Below are positions 1-9,001 of a stretch of DNA of 64,000 nt, piece after piece (position 1 is the first letter of the stretch; the number at the start of each line of letters is the position of its first letter). The position numbers and the translations under genes are program-made. The notes under the pieces were generated by a model. That model was not told the DNA's origin, searched no databases, and worked only from the letters and a program-made list of their open reading frames with translations. The stretch is from Aureimonas sp. SA4125. GTDB taxonomy: Bacteria; Pseudomonadota; Alphaproteobacteria; Rhizobiales; Rhizobiaceae. The stretch lies in the NCBI RefSeq assembly GCF_019973775.1, contig NZ_AP025032.1:496001-560000 (forward strand), in the 5' to 3' direction.

Positions 1-2
1 GG

Positions 3-1739
3 CGGGGGCTGCTGCTGCGCCACGGCATTCCCGAGCCTCACATCGCGCCGATCGCCGAGACGTTCCGGGCCGAGCAGAAGCAGGCGCGCAGCAGCGTCTT
101 CGATCGCGACGTGCGTCAGCAGATGGCCGATGTCGGCCTCGCCGATACGCTCGCCAATCGTGAGCGGGCAAAGATGGAGCTGTACCGCGCCAAGGCGGAT
201 GCGCTCCTCAACGTCGCAGAGCGCTGGCCGATGATCGACCGTCGACAGAACGCGCTTGTTGCAACGACGCTGCCGGAAGAGGAGCGCGTCGGCTTAGAAT
301 TTTTGTGTGCGCCCGACCCTGTGTCGGAGCTGCCGCCTTTCGCCGCCGTGCAGAATGCTATCATTGCCGAGCCCATTCTTCACGGTTTCAGCCCTGATGC
401 TGCCGTCAATGGAGTCGAGCGGTCCGCCGACCCCATCGTTCCGCAGAAGGCCCCTGTCGCGTTTCCGGCGGAAATCATTTCCGCTGAACCAAGCGATCAT
501 CAGGCCCTGGCGCCGACGGGCCGAGTTCTTTTCCTCAGCGGCTTTGAGAATTCGTGTGATGACCTTTGCAAAAACAACAAGGAAAACTGGGCACCAGACA
601 CGGCCAGAGACGTTCGCGTGCTGGTGCGGGTGTTTCGGGACATTCTGGAGGAGCACGGCGTCGCGCATTCAGGTGATATCGGACAGGAGCATGTCGCCGC
701 TCTTCGGCAGCATCTGAATCACATTCCCAGACGCTACGGACAAAGCGCGCGGCAGCGAGTCATGAAGCCCGCGGCATTGCGTGCGTTCGCCGCTGAGGAG
801 GTTGCCCGCGCCGAGCGGCTCGGAAACGCAAGTCCTTCCGTCGGCTTATCGGCGGCAACGATCCGTAAGCATCTCGGCAACCTCGATACTTTCCTCAATC
901 ATGTCCGTGCCAGCGGTTACTCAGTGGCCGACTGGTCGCTCAAGGGTCTCCGGCCCCGCAAGCCAAAAGCTGGCACGCTGCGCCTGAAGCAGGCGAAGCC
1001 TGCGCCTGAGACCGTGCGGCCGATCTTCGACCTGCCAGTGTTCACCGGCTGCCAGGATGCAACGCACCGAGAACTGCCCGGTGACGCCGTCTTCCATTCC
1101 GGCGTCTACTACCTGCCTATGCTCTTCACTTACCTCGGAGCCCGCCGCTTCGAATTGGCCGGGCTGAACACGGAGGACGTTTTGGATACGCCGCACGGTC
1201 CGGCCATCCACATCCGGGCAAACGATCTTCGCAACATCAAGAATGCCCAGTCTGATCGAACTCTTCCGATCCCGTCCGAAGTTCTGCGCCTCGGATTTCT
1301 CGATTACGTCGCGGCCATCCGCAAACTTGGCCACCGGCAGCTTTTTCCGGAGCTGTTTTCCCCGCTGCTGAAGACGAACGATCCCGGTGATCGATTCTAC
1401 AAGGACTTCGTCCCCCTGGTGAACGCGTCGCCGCAGTTTTCCGAAGACCTGTGGAAGCGTGCGATCCACGCCCTCCGCCACGGATTTGCCAACACCCTGA
1501 AACAGGCAGGCGTCGATTCGGCCGTCATCGACGACATTTCGGGCCGGCTCGGCAAATCTGAGACCGAGCTTCGCTACACGAATGTCGCGGGACTGCCCTT
1601 GATCAAGATCCACCTCGTCAAATACCCTTCCATCACTGGGCATCTCGAGCCCCGGCCTATCCAGCTCTTGCCGTGGGTGGCAAAGAAGGAGTTGCCGCCA
1701 TGGGCAGGCAAGAGGCAGGGAGATCGCTTTAGGAAATGA
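3..1739 (+). CDS. Tyrosine recombinase / site-specific integrase (5' end outside window)
   Basis: Cuts and rejoins DNA through a covalent tyrosine intermediate. The first in-window start codon is a GTG at 111, but the reading frame stays open to the window edge, so the N-terminus is probably missing. Counting from 111, the catalytic domain is C-terminal: Arg in 'GARRFEL' near residue 344, the H-x-x-R box 'HALRHGF' near 453, and the nucleophile Tyr in 'ELRYTN' near 488. The long N-terminal part before the core-binding domain is not recognisable. It stands alone, next to accessory genes and an IS island, as expected for the integrase of a mobile or genomic island. No attachment site was identified. 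The family call is firm; the element it serves is unknown. Confidence 0.85.
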   Translation, partial: RGLLLRHGIPEPHIAPIAETFRAEQKQARSSVFDRDVRQQMADVGLADTLANRERAKMELYRAKADALLNVAERWPMIDRRQNALVATTLPEEERVGLEFLCAPDPVSELPPFAAVQNAIIAEPILHGFSPDAAVNGVERSADPIVPQKAPVAFPAEIISAEPSDHQALAPTGRVLFLSGFENSCDDLCKNNKENWAPDTARDVRVLVRVFRDILEEHGVAHSGDIGQEHVAALRQHLNHIPRRYGQSARQRVMKPAALRAFAAEEVARAERLGNASPSVGLSAATIRKHLGNLDTFLNHVRASGYSVADWSLKGLRPRKPKAGTLRLKQAKPAPETVRPIFDLPVFTGCQDATHRELPGDAVFHSGVYYLPMLFTYLGARRFELAGLNTEDVLDTPHGPAIHIRANDLRNIKNAQSDRTLPIPSEVLRLGFLDYVAAIRKLGHRQLFPELFSPLLKTNDPGDRFYKDFVPLVNASPQFSEDLWKRAIHALRHGFANTLKQAGVDSAVIDDISGRLGKSETELRYTNVAGLPLIKIHLVKYPSITGHLEPRPIQLLPWVAKKELPPWAGKRQGDRFRK

Positions 1740-1987
1740 TGAGCGTAACGACGAAACAATAGACGGCGCATGCAGATGGTAGCTATAATTGTGCGGCTGA
1801 CGATAGAATATGATCACCCGCAATTAAGTCGTTCGCTTCCTCAGTTAATTGAATTCTAAGCGCTTGCAAATTCCAACGCAGGCCGCGGCGCTCTTGCGTT
1901 TCACGGAAAGCCAGCATGACGACGCTGGAGCCTCGTGATTTTAAGCGCGGAGTTATCGTCTATTTCTTGCGGCGGTGCGGTCCCTGA

Positions 1988-2830
1988 TCAGGCTCGATGG
2001 ATGATGATCTCGAGGTATTCGGACGGGACGACCATGGTCCCGTCCTTTGCGGTGTTGAAGGTGTCGATGAGCGCGAGGATATCGCGAGACAGCGCTAACT
2101 TCCCCGTCTCATCGACCGCCGCAAAGGCCTTCAGAACTGGGCCGTACCAAGTCCGGAAGACATCGAGCCAGTGGTCGGGAGAGCGGTAGCGAAAGACAAA
2201 AGTCTGCCGCACTACGGCGATCGTGGCAGCCCGTGGTGCGAACTCTTGATCAATCCAGCCCTGCGTGCCCCAAGCGGAGGGCGATTTTGCCCCTGGTGGC
2301 GGCGCAACGTGCTTTCCGATGGTGGCAAAGAGCTGGCCGATGAAGCCTTCGGGCGTCCAACTCGCAAGGCCGATGCGACCGCCCCGGCGCACCACGCGCT
2401 GCAACTCGCGTGCGGCAGCGTGATGATCCGCCGTGAACATGACGCCGAAAGTGGAGAGAGCCACGTCGAACGCTGCGTCGGGGAAAGGCAGCTTCTCCGC
2501 GTCAGCCACCTGTAGATCCAGCGCGAGCCCTTCCGCGACAGCCCGCCTGCCGGCCGCATCGAGCAGCGCTTCCACATAGTCGGTTGAGGTCACATCAGCG
2601 AAGCGCCGGGCGGCCGCAAGCGACGCGTTGCCATTGCCGGCCGCGACGTCAAGCACGCGCTCGCCGGCGCGCAGGTCGACCGCCTCGCAGAGACGCTCGC
2701 CGACAATCTGGAGAGTCGTTCCGACGACGGCATAATCGCCCGACGCCCACGCGGCCTGCTGCCGCGCCTTGAGTGCGCCGAGGTCAGGTGGGAATGTCGT
2801 TTTGGTCAACAGGGTTTCGATGGAGGACAT
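1988..2830 (-). CDS. Class I SAM-dependent methyltransferase
   Basis: A 280-residue methyltransferase of the UbiE/Methyltransf_11 type, substrate unknown. The ATG at 2830 is preferred over upstream starts because a good Shine-Dalgarno (GGAAGGAG) lies just before it and the protein then begins near the conserved domain. Motif I, 'VLDVAAGNGN', near residues 50-60 is the SAM-binding loop. Further motifs 'DAEKLPFPDAAFD' and 'GGRIGLASWTPEG' follow the family pattern. It is transcribed divergently from the LuxR-type regulator starting at 2977, with about 146 bp between them, so shared or regulated expression is plausible. The family is clear but the methyl acceptor cannot be inferred. Confidence 0.85.
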   Translation of the reverse strand: MSSIETLLTKTTFPPDLGALKARQQAAWASGDYAVVGTTLQIVGERLCEAVDLRAGERVLDVAAGNGNASLAAARRFADVTSTDYVEALLDAAGRRAVAEGLALDLQVADAEKLPFPDAAFDVALSTFGVMFTADHHAAARELQRVVRRGGRIGLASWTPEGFIGQLFATIGKHVAPPPGAKSPSAWGTQGWIDQEFAPRAATIAVVRQTFVFRYRSPDHWLDVFRTWYGPVLKAFAAVDETGKLALSRDILALIDTFNTAKDGTMVVPSEYLEIIIHRA

Positions 2831-2976
2831 GGCTTTCTCCTTCCGATTTGAGAAGGCATCGAAGATGTGCGCGCAAGGTCGAAGCCGATATCGGGCGTCT
2901 GCCGTATTTCGCGTGATGCAATTGCGGTATTTTGCTAGTATCGGAACGTCCACGCCAAAGGAGTGGCAGGCGTGCC

Positions 2977-4392
2977 ATGCGGCAACACGGAGCAAAGGAG
3001 CTGACGCGCCGCGAGCGCGAGATCGCCGCCGCCTATGCGGGGGGTGCCAGTCACCGTGAGATCGGCACGAAGCTCTTCATCGCACCTGCAACGGTGCGCA
3101 CTCATATCGGCACGATCTACCGGAAGCTTGGGGTGTCCTCCAAGATTGCCCTCCTTCGAACGCTCGAGCAAGCGGGACCTACTCCTACGGCAGAAGGCCT
3201 CCAAGCCATCCCGGCCCATAGGGCGTCCATTGCCATTATGCCGTTTCGGGGGGGCAGTGCCCGGCGCGGCGCGCTCGTGCAGGGGCTGGTACAGGACATC
3301 ATCGCTGGATTGGCCAAGCTGCGTGCGGTGCGGGTGACGGCGCGAGGCTCTGTCTTCAGTTTATCGGAACGGGGAATCGCCGACCATGAGGCAGGACGAC
3401 TGCTGGGTGTCGAGTATCTGGCGACAGGCTCGGTCAACTGCACGGACGAGCGCATCTCAATCGCGGTTCAGCTCGTCGAGACGCGCTCGGGCGATATCCT
3501 TTGGGCGGAGCGGTTCGACTGCGGCAAACCCGAGCTCTTTGAGGCCTTGGACCAGATCGGGCTGAAGATCGTCAGAGCGCTCGCGAGCGAGATCGAGATT
3601 TCCGAACGCAACCGGGCGTTCTTAAAGCACCCGGGCTCGCTGGACGCTTGGGAGAGCTTCCACCGCGGGCTCTGGCACATGTACCGCTTTACCAGAGAGG
3701 ACAACGACTGCGCGCATGCGCTGTTTCGCGATGCCGTGGAGATGGATCCGACTTATGCGCGTGCCCATGCCGGTCTCTCCTTCACCCATTTCCAGAACGC
3801 GTTTCTGCTGCGACCTCAGGACCGTCAGCAGGAGGCCGAGCGCGCACTGAAGACAGCGGGGTTGAGCGTTGCGGCGGATGAACGGGACCCCACGGCACAC
3901 TGGGCCATGGGCCGCGCACTCTGGCTTGCCGGTTGCGACGGCGACGCCGTTTCCGCGCTGCGGACCTCGGTGGACCTCAGCCCGAGCTTCTCCATGGGCC
4001 ACTACGCAATTGCATTCGTCAGCAGCCAGTCGGGCGACGCGGAAGCTGCGGTCACCGCCTCCGACTATGCTCGAGAACTGAGCCCGTTCGACCCGCTGCT
4101 CTTTGGCATGCTCGGAGCCCGAGCAATAGCGCTGTTCCGGCTAGGCGCGTTCGAGGAGGCGGCAGATGCGGCCGTAAGCGCCGCCTTGCGCCCGAATGCC
4201 CACGTTCATATTCAGGCGATAGCCGCATTGTGCCTTGCCGCCGCCGGCCGGCTTGATCTCGCGCGATCATATGCTGCCATTGTTCACCGGACTGCTCCGG
4301 GGTACAGGATTGGTGAGTTTTTCACCGCCTTCCATTTTCCGCTGGAGGTGATGGCACTGTTCCGAAAGCAGGCAGACTTGATTGGCTTCTGA
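2977..4392 (+). CDS. LuxR-type HTH regulator with TolB-like and TPR domains
   Basis: A predicted DNA-binding regulator of 471 residues. Residues 8-65 form a LuxR/GerE helix-turn-helix ('LTRREREIAAAYAGG', then 'ATVRTHIGTIYRKLGV'). Residues about 85-200 resemble the TolB-N/FlgO-like module often linked to HTH domains or adenylate cyclases ('SIAIMPF', 'LLGVEYLATGSV'). The rest is TPR-like helical repeats ('YARAHAGLSF', 'PTAHWAMGRALWLAG'). The ATG at 2977 follows an AAGGAG-like site about 12 bases upstream; GTG codons at 2963 and 2972 and the longer frame from 2932 are alternatives. There is no receiver domain, so input is probably a ligand or protein sensed by the TPR part. It is divergent from the methyltransferase. 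Confidence 0.8.
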   Translation: MRQHGAKELTRREREIAAAYAGGASHREIGTKLFIAPATVRTHIGTIYRKLGVSSKIALLRTLEQAGPTPTAEGLQAIPAHRASIAIMPFRGGSARRGALVQGLVQDIIAGLAKLRAVRVTARGSVFSLSERGIADHEAGRLLGVEYLATGSVNCTDERISIAVQLVETRSGDILWAERFDCGKPELFEALDQIGLKIVRALASEIEISERNRAFLKHPGSLDAWESFHRGLWHMYRFTREDNDCAHALFRDAVEMDPTYARAHAGLSFTHFQNAFLLRPQDRQQEAERALKTAGLSVAADERDPTAHWAMGRALWLAGCDGDAVSALRTSVDLSPSFSMGHYAIAFVSSQSGDAEAAVTASDYARELSPFDPLLFGMLGARAIALFRLGAFEEAADAAVSAALRPNAHVHIQAIAALCLAAAGRLDLARSYAAIVHRTAPGYRIGEFFTAFHFPLEVMALFRKQADLIGF

Positions 4393-4776
4393 GGGCCGAA
4401 AGCGCTCCGTCCGCTTCCAGGCCTATCCAGCAAGTAGCTGCCATTCTGCTCTCGGCCCAGCCCAGCCATCCCCGGCGCTCGTAGCAAAATCGATTCGGTG
4501 GCTTTTGCTACCTAATGCCGCTAAGCTAACGAGAGAAAGCATGAGCGCAGCGTGCTTCGGTCTCGCAGTCACGCAGGCATTAGGCTATTTGCAGATTGCA
4601 AAGTAGTTCGCGCGTTGAGGGAGATCAAGGTTTCCTGTGCGCAAGCAGTTCTCCCGCTGGCGTGCACCTTCCCACGCTGCGGTTTGAGTGTGGCCGCGGT
4701 TATGACAAGCGGGTCTTGTCCTGCCGACGCCTGAGTTCGTCGGTGCAGTCTGAAATGGCTAACGAGGAACCATCGC
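4393..4776. other. Intergenic region, no gene recognised
   Basis: Short frames here are not protein-like and overlap one another. The only signal of note is the leader of the downstream FecR gene, where an AACGAGGAA stretch sits 5' of its ATG. No convincing promoter, terminator or RNA structure was identified. Confidence 0.4.
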
Positions 4777-5292
4777 ATGGAGACCCGACGCATCTGGCTT
4801 GGCGCGGTTGCCGCGGTTCTCGTTTTTTTCCCGTGTGTCTCGAGCCTTGCACAAGGGCGCTCCAGTTGCGTGTCTGTCGAACTGCTCAATCCAACGCGTG
4901 TGGCCGTCCGTTGCCCCAGTGGTCTCGTGATCGAGGCAGAGGCGGCGGCAAGGCTGCAAATTCGGGCGAGGGTCCCCGGCGGGCCACCGACCTCTGCCGA
5001 GGTCTCCGGTCAGGCCGTGCTGATTGACCTCAGCACACCGCGCCCCTTCGAAATCCGCACCCCGCACGCGATCGCGTCAGTGCGCGGGACCGTCTACGCT
5101 GTCGAGGTCACGACTGGCTCGACGGCCGTGTTTGTCGTGGAAGGAAGGGTTCGGGTTGCACGGCGAGGCGGACGCGGTGTCGCTATTCTCAGACCAGGCG
5201 AGGGTGTGGACGTGATGCCCGGCGTCGAGCTGACAGTGCGCCGCTGGCCCGAGCAACGCGTGCGGCGTCTTCTGTCCCGCTTCGGGCGCTGA
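4777..5292 (+). CDS. FecR-domain periplasmic protein
   Basis: A 171-residue exported protein with an N-terminal signal peptide (Arg-rich start, hydrophobic core 'LGAVAAVLVFFP', cut near 'SLAQG'). A FecR-type beta domain follows ('FEIRTPHAIASVRGTVY', 'VFVVEGRVRVARRGG', 'ILRPGEGVDV'), centred on residues 60-150. FecR domains act in the periplasm in signalling or as scaffold-like modules. Its stop is only 5 bases before the CHASE2 cyclase gene, so the two are almost certainly one transcription unit. This FecR plus CHASE2-cyclase pairing recurs in proteobacteria, and the FecR protein may modulate the periplasmic CHASE2 sensor, which is inference. It is shorter than FerR/FecR anti-sigma regulators and has no cytoplasmic anti-sigma part. 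Confidence 0.85.
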   Translation: METRRIWLGAVAAVLVFFPCVSSLAQGRSSCVSVELLNPTRVAVRCPSGLVIEAEAAARLQIRARVPGGPPTSAEVSGQAVLIDLSTPRPFEIRTPHAIASVRGTVYAVEVTTGSTAVFVVEGRVRVARRGGRGVAILRPGEGVDVMPGVELTVRRWPEQRVRRLLSRFGR

Positions 5293-5297
5293 CGTCG

Positions 5298-7139
5298 ATG
5301 CGCGTCGGCAGCCTGCGGCGCCGGCTCGGCAACGTGGCAATACTTATGGCCACACTGGCATGGGTCGCATGGCTCGGCGGCCAGCATCTCAGAGGCGAGC
5401 GCAGCCCAGCCGATGTTTTGGAGGAACCGTTGACGGACTGGCGCACTCTCTTGGCGGGGCCAGTCACTCCGCCCGGCACGGTAGCCATCGTCGCTATCGA
5501 CGATGCGACCGTGGCGGCGGAAGGCGGTTACCCACTCGACTGGCGGCGCTTGGCCGGCCTGCTCGATGCGCTGAGAGCAGCCGGGGCACAGACGCTTGCC
5601 ATTGACATACTCTTTGTGGATCCGCAGGCGGCGACCAGCGCTGCCGCACTGGCGCGGGCACTGTCGGCGGGGCCCACCGTGATCGCCGCGGCAGGTCGGT
5701 TCGCAAAGGAAGGCAAAGGTACCGCTGGTGCTCCTTTGGTGATCGACCAGCTTCGACCACTGCGGGCCTTCGAGAAGGTTGCTGATGTTGGTCTTGCCAA
5801 TGTCGCGACGACCGTTGGTGGCACGCCTCGCCACCTGCCGCTGCTGTTTATGGGTGAAGCCGGTCCCGTTCCCGGATTCGCCCTTCAAGCTGCCGCGCTC
5901 CGGCAGTCCGCCGATCCGATCCTGGCGGAGAACCGAGTCCAAATCGGAGACGTCTCCATCCCGCTGGACTTGAACTGGCACCTGCCAATCCGCTTCTACG
6001 GCCCGGCTGGTTCGATCCGAACGATCAGCGCGAGTACCTTCCTATCTGGCGAGGACAACGCTCCCCGGCTCGATGGAATGATTGCCGTCGTGGGTGTCAC
6101 CGCGACCGCCATCGGGGATACGTTTGGTACGCCCTTCGATCCCGCTACGCCAGGAGTCGAGGTGCAAGCGACAGGGATCGCGGAACTCCTCGGTGGCCCT
6201 CGTCTAGTCCGCAACGATGTCGTTCGGCAGACCGACGTTGCCATGGCGATGGCCTTGGCCACCGGCGGAACCGTGCTCGCGCTTTGCCTGCCGCTGACGC
6301 AGAGCCTCCCGATCATGGTGCTTGGTCTTACGATCGTCCTGGCCGGGACTGCGGTCGCGTTTTCGTCCGGGATCTGGATGAGCAGCGGGTTGCCGTTGGT
6401 CGCCACGGTTCCGCCCTTCGCTGCTGCCGCCTTCCGTCGGCAGATCGGGGACCGGCGGACGGCGCGGGCCGCTGCCGATGCCGAGACCGAGCTTCGACGA
6501 TTTCAGCCGGCTGCCATCGCCGAGCGGATCGCCCATGATCCTTCCTTCCTCCAAGAGCCGGTCGAACAGCATGCAGCCGTCGTCTTCATCGACATCGCTG
6601 GCTTCAGCACACGCAGCGAAGCCATCGGCCCGGTGCGAACGCAAAATCTTCTGAAGGGCTTCCATACGCTTGTTGTGGACGTCGTCGAATCCCATGGCGG
6701 ACTCGTGCTTAACTTCATGGGTGACGGTGCGATGATGGTGTTCGGTGCGCTGGACACGGCGCCGGATCCAGCGGGACGGGCGTTCCGGGCCGGGGCCGAA
6801 CTTTCATCGAGGGCGATCGAGTGGCTGGAACACCTGGCGCGCGATGGCCATGGTTTAAGCGTGAGGGTTGGCATGCATTTCGGCCCGGTGATCCTCTCGC
6901 GCCTTGGGCATCGCGATCACCAGCAGATCAGCGTCAGTGGCAACACGGTCAACCTTGCCAGTCGCCTGATGGAGGTGGCAAAGCTCGAAGGAGCAGTATT
7001 AGCCGCGTCGGCATCCCTGCTCAACGCGGTGGAGCCTAGTCGCGTATTAGCGAACCCGCCGGACATGCTGCGCCCCGTCGACATTCGCGGGCTTCGGGAG
7101 AAGGTCATCGTAGGGCTATGGATTGAGGCCGCCCGTTGA
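5298..7139 (+). CDS. CHASE2-domain adenylate/guanylate cyclase
   Basis: A 613-residue membrane nucleotide cyclase expected to make cAMP or cGMP from NTP. A first membrane segment (about residues 12-32) leads into a periplasmic CHASE2 sensor (about 40-310). Three hydrophobic segments follow (about 315-380), then a class III cyclase catalytic domain (about 430-610). Both metal-binding aspartates are present, in 'FIDIAGFS' and in 'NFMGDGAMMVFG'. The typical 'VRVGMHFGPVILSRLG' and 'GNTVNLASRLMEVAKL' motifs are intact. It lies 5 bases after the FecR gene and the two probably form one sensory unit. Substrate choice (ATP or GTP) cannot be read with confidence. Confidence 0.9.
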   Translation: MRVGSLRRRLGNVAILMATLAWVAWLGGQHLRGERSPADVLEEPLTDWRTLLAGPVTPPGTVAIVAIDDATVAAEGGYPLDWRRLAGLLDALRAAGAQTLAIDILFVDPQAATSAAALARALSAGPTVIAAAGRFAKEGKGTAGAPLVIDQLRPLRAFEKVADVGLANVATTVGGTPRHLPLLFMGEAGPVPGFALQAAALRQSADPILAENRVQIGDVSIPLDLNWHLPIRFYGPAGSIRTISASTFLSGEDNAPRLDGMIAVVGVTATAIGDTFGTPFDPATPGVEVQATGIAELLGGPRLVRNDVVRQTDVAMAMALATGGTVLALCLPLTQSLPIMVLGLTIVLAGTAVAFSSGIWMSSGLPLVATVPPFAAAAFRRQIGDRRTARAAADAETELRRFQPAAIAERIAHDPSFLQEPVEQHAAVVFIDIAGFSTRSEAIGPVRTQNLLKGFHTLVVDVVESHGGLVLNFMGDGAMMVFGALDTAPDPAGRAFRAGAELSSRAIEWLEHLARDGHGLSVRVGMHFGPVILSRLGHRDHQQISVSGNTVNLASRLMEVAKLEGAVLAASASLLNAVEPSRVLANPPDMLRPVDIRGLREKVIVGLWIEAAR

Positions 7140-7301
7140 AAGCAGCCCCCACGACGTCGCGTACAGCTCCTGTCTCAGTGGCTCGCGGCACCGTCTACGG
7201 CTGGAACGCGATGGTGAATTTTTTCAGCGTGACGACGAAGGCCTGTCAAACGGCGCTCTAAATGACCGCGGATTGGAGTAGGCCCCTCGGGCCGTGCAGG
7301 A

Positions 7302-7500
7302 TCAGGCGACCTCATTGACTGTCTGGCGAGCGTGTTGATCCTCGAACTTGCATGAGGCTGAGATAGCCGAGGCCTGAATCGAGCCTTCGTTTGTTACAGA
7401 CGTCGTCGATGAAGCGAGGAAGGTGCAGGGCGACGTCGGCGAACGTCTCGAAGGCCATCGGGTAGACCCGCTCGCGCGCATTTTCACGAGAGGCCTGGGC
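7302..7500 (-). pseudogene. IS3-family transposase (OrfB) C-terminal relic
   Basis: Two minus-strand frames together encode the end of an IS3-type OrfB. One frame has 'AFETFADVALHLPRFIDDV' and 'LDSGLGYLSLMQ'; the next has 'FEDQHARQTVNEVA' and the stop at 7302. The match to the usual 'RLHSALGYLSP...FEDQHARQTV' ending is direct, but a frameshift separates the halves and the rest of the gene, including the DDE core, is absent. This is a dead fragment and the first IS trace of the island. The stretch 7140-7301 before it and the protein-like but unrecognised bases 7500-7768 after it hold nothing else I can identify. Confidence 0.75.
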
Positions 7501-8156
7501 CCAGGATCTATGCTCGCGACCGTCTGGACGCCGCGCCAACTCCCAAACGATCTAAGCTCTATCGCGAACTCCCGCGACGGAATCGTGAGGTCGACCATCA
7601 GGAGGCCGAACTCCACCCTGATCGAAATGCTCTCGAAATCGCCGGCCTTGGCACCAAGCAGGATCCCGGTCCCGTGCTCCCCACGGCATCGCGGTACTGA
7701 ACCGCCATCTTGTCCCGCTTATAACCCATGAGCCCACCCATGGCAGTCGATGTTCATTCGCTGGAAGACTATGGTTGCTCCAGCAGTTTCTGAATTTCCC
7801 AAGTCAAAAGGACGCCGCGTCCCATTCGTGTTGGTATGCAGCGGAATGAGCCGTCCTCTACTATTACAAACTCAGCTAACTTTTTAATAATAAGCACCTT
7901 GAAATCAACACGCTGCTGGTCGTCTAGTTCACCCAGCCTAATGCCTTCGGAATTAGCCAGTTGATAAGCATGCATAGCCTCAAACGTTCGAAGCTCGGAG
8001 TAATTACCCACCCCCGCATTCCGTAGAATGTCAGGCGCCTACCGTCTCGAGAATTGTGTTGAAGACGTTGCCCCCTTGGCGTAAGCGTCATCCCGGCTCC
8101 ACCTTTCGCGCTGTGGCCTGACAGGCGAGTCTGACGATCTTGAAGAGGATCGTTCT

Positions 8157-8591
8157 GTGTCTGGATTTGACATTACGCTTAAGCCGATGCGCCGGGTCGA
8201 GGTGATCAACGGGGCTGGGGGACGGCGTCGCTGGTCGGCGGACGACAAGGCACGGATCCTGGAGGAGACCTTGGTGTCAGGCGCGGCGGTTTCGGAAGTG
8301 GCCCGTCGGCACGGGCTATTGCCGCAGCAGATTTTTGGGTGGCGGCGTGAGGCACGCCGTGTGTTCGATGCGGGCTCGGCGGCCTCGCCGGCTTTCGTGC
8401 CCGTCATCGTCGAACCGCCCTCGAGTGTCGTGCCGCACAATTCGCCGAAGCCGCCGCGCCGCAAGCGGGCTGCGGCTCGAAGCGGCGGCGGGATCGAACT
8501 GGAGCTCTGTGGCGTCGTTGTTCGCATTGGCCCCGACGCGAGCCCAACGACGATAGCGGCGGTGATCTCGGCGCTGAAGTGTGGTTCGTGA
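8157..8591 (+). CDS. tnpA: IS66 accessory protein TnpA (helix-turn-helix)
   Basis: A 144-residue accessory protein of the three-gene IS66 element. The N-terminal half is a transposase-8/OrfA-like helix-turn-helix ('RRRWSADDKARILEETL', 'SEVARRHGLLPQQIFGWRR') likely to bind the IS ends. The C-terminal part is Arg/Pro-rich and ends in 'IAAVISALKCGS', typical for the family. GTG start at 8157. The stop overlaps the likely GTG start of tnpB at 8588, which suggests translational coupling. Confidence 0.85.
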   Translation: MSGFDITLKPMRRVEVINGAGGRRRWSADDKARILEETLVSGAAVSEVARRHGLLPQQIFGWRREARRVFDAGSAASPAFVPVIVEPPSSVVPHNSPKPPRRKRAAARSGGGIELELCGVVVRIGPDASPTTIAAVISALKCGS

Positions 8592-8944
8592 TCGGGCCGA
8601 CGGGCGCGGTCCGGGTGATGGTGGCAACCAAGCCCGTCGACTTCCGCAAGGGCGCGGAAGGACTGGCGGCGCTGGTGCGCGAGACGATGGGCGCCGATCC
8701 ATTCTCGGGCACGGTCTACGTCTTCCGGGCCAAGCGGGCCGACCGGATCAAGCTGGTATTCTGGGACGGCACCGGCGTGGTGCTGGTCGCCAAGCGGCTG
8801 GAGGACGGCCAGTTCCGCTGGCCGAAGGCCCAGGACAGCGTCATGCACCTGACCGCGGCGCAGCTATCGGCGCTGCTCGAAGGCCTCGACTGGCGCCGAG
8901 TCCACGAGGTCCAGACCAGCCGCGTCCCGTCGTCATCAGGCTGA
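8588..8944 (+). CDS. tnpB: IS66 Orf2 family protein TnpB
   Basis: A 118-residue IS66 Orf2-like protein. The hallmark 'VATKPVDFRKGAEGLAALV' and 'GTVYVFRAKRADRIKLVFWD' sequences are present and the ending 'LSALLEGLDWRRV' is typical. The GTG at 8588 overlaps the tnpA stop in a GTGA arrangement; a GTG at 8579 is the alternative. It is needed for transposition in characterised IS66 members, although its biochemical role is unsettled. The frame is intact. Confidence 0.88.
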   Translation: MIGPTGAVRVMVATKPVDFRKGAEGLAALVRETMGADPFSGTVYVFRAKRADRIKLVFWDGTGVVLVAKRLEDGQFRWPKAQDSVMHLTAAQLSALLEGLDWRRVHEVQTSRVPSSSG

Positions 8945-9001
8945 CCTCTGGGGACACAAAAGCCTGTTGCCGCAGGCGTTGGGAGGTGATTCACTTCTGG
9001 C

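Noticed and set aside
7769..8011. An 80-residue frame starting at 8011 as a complete gene
   Set aside because: Its first codons come from the terminal repeat of the outer IS; the true 5' end lies beyond the IS at 11841-11905.
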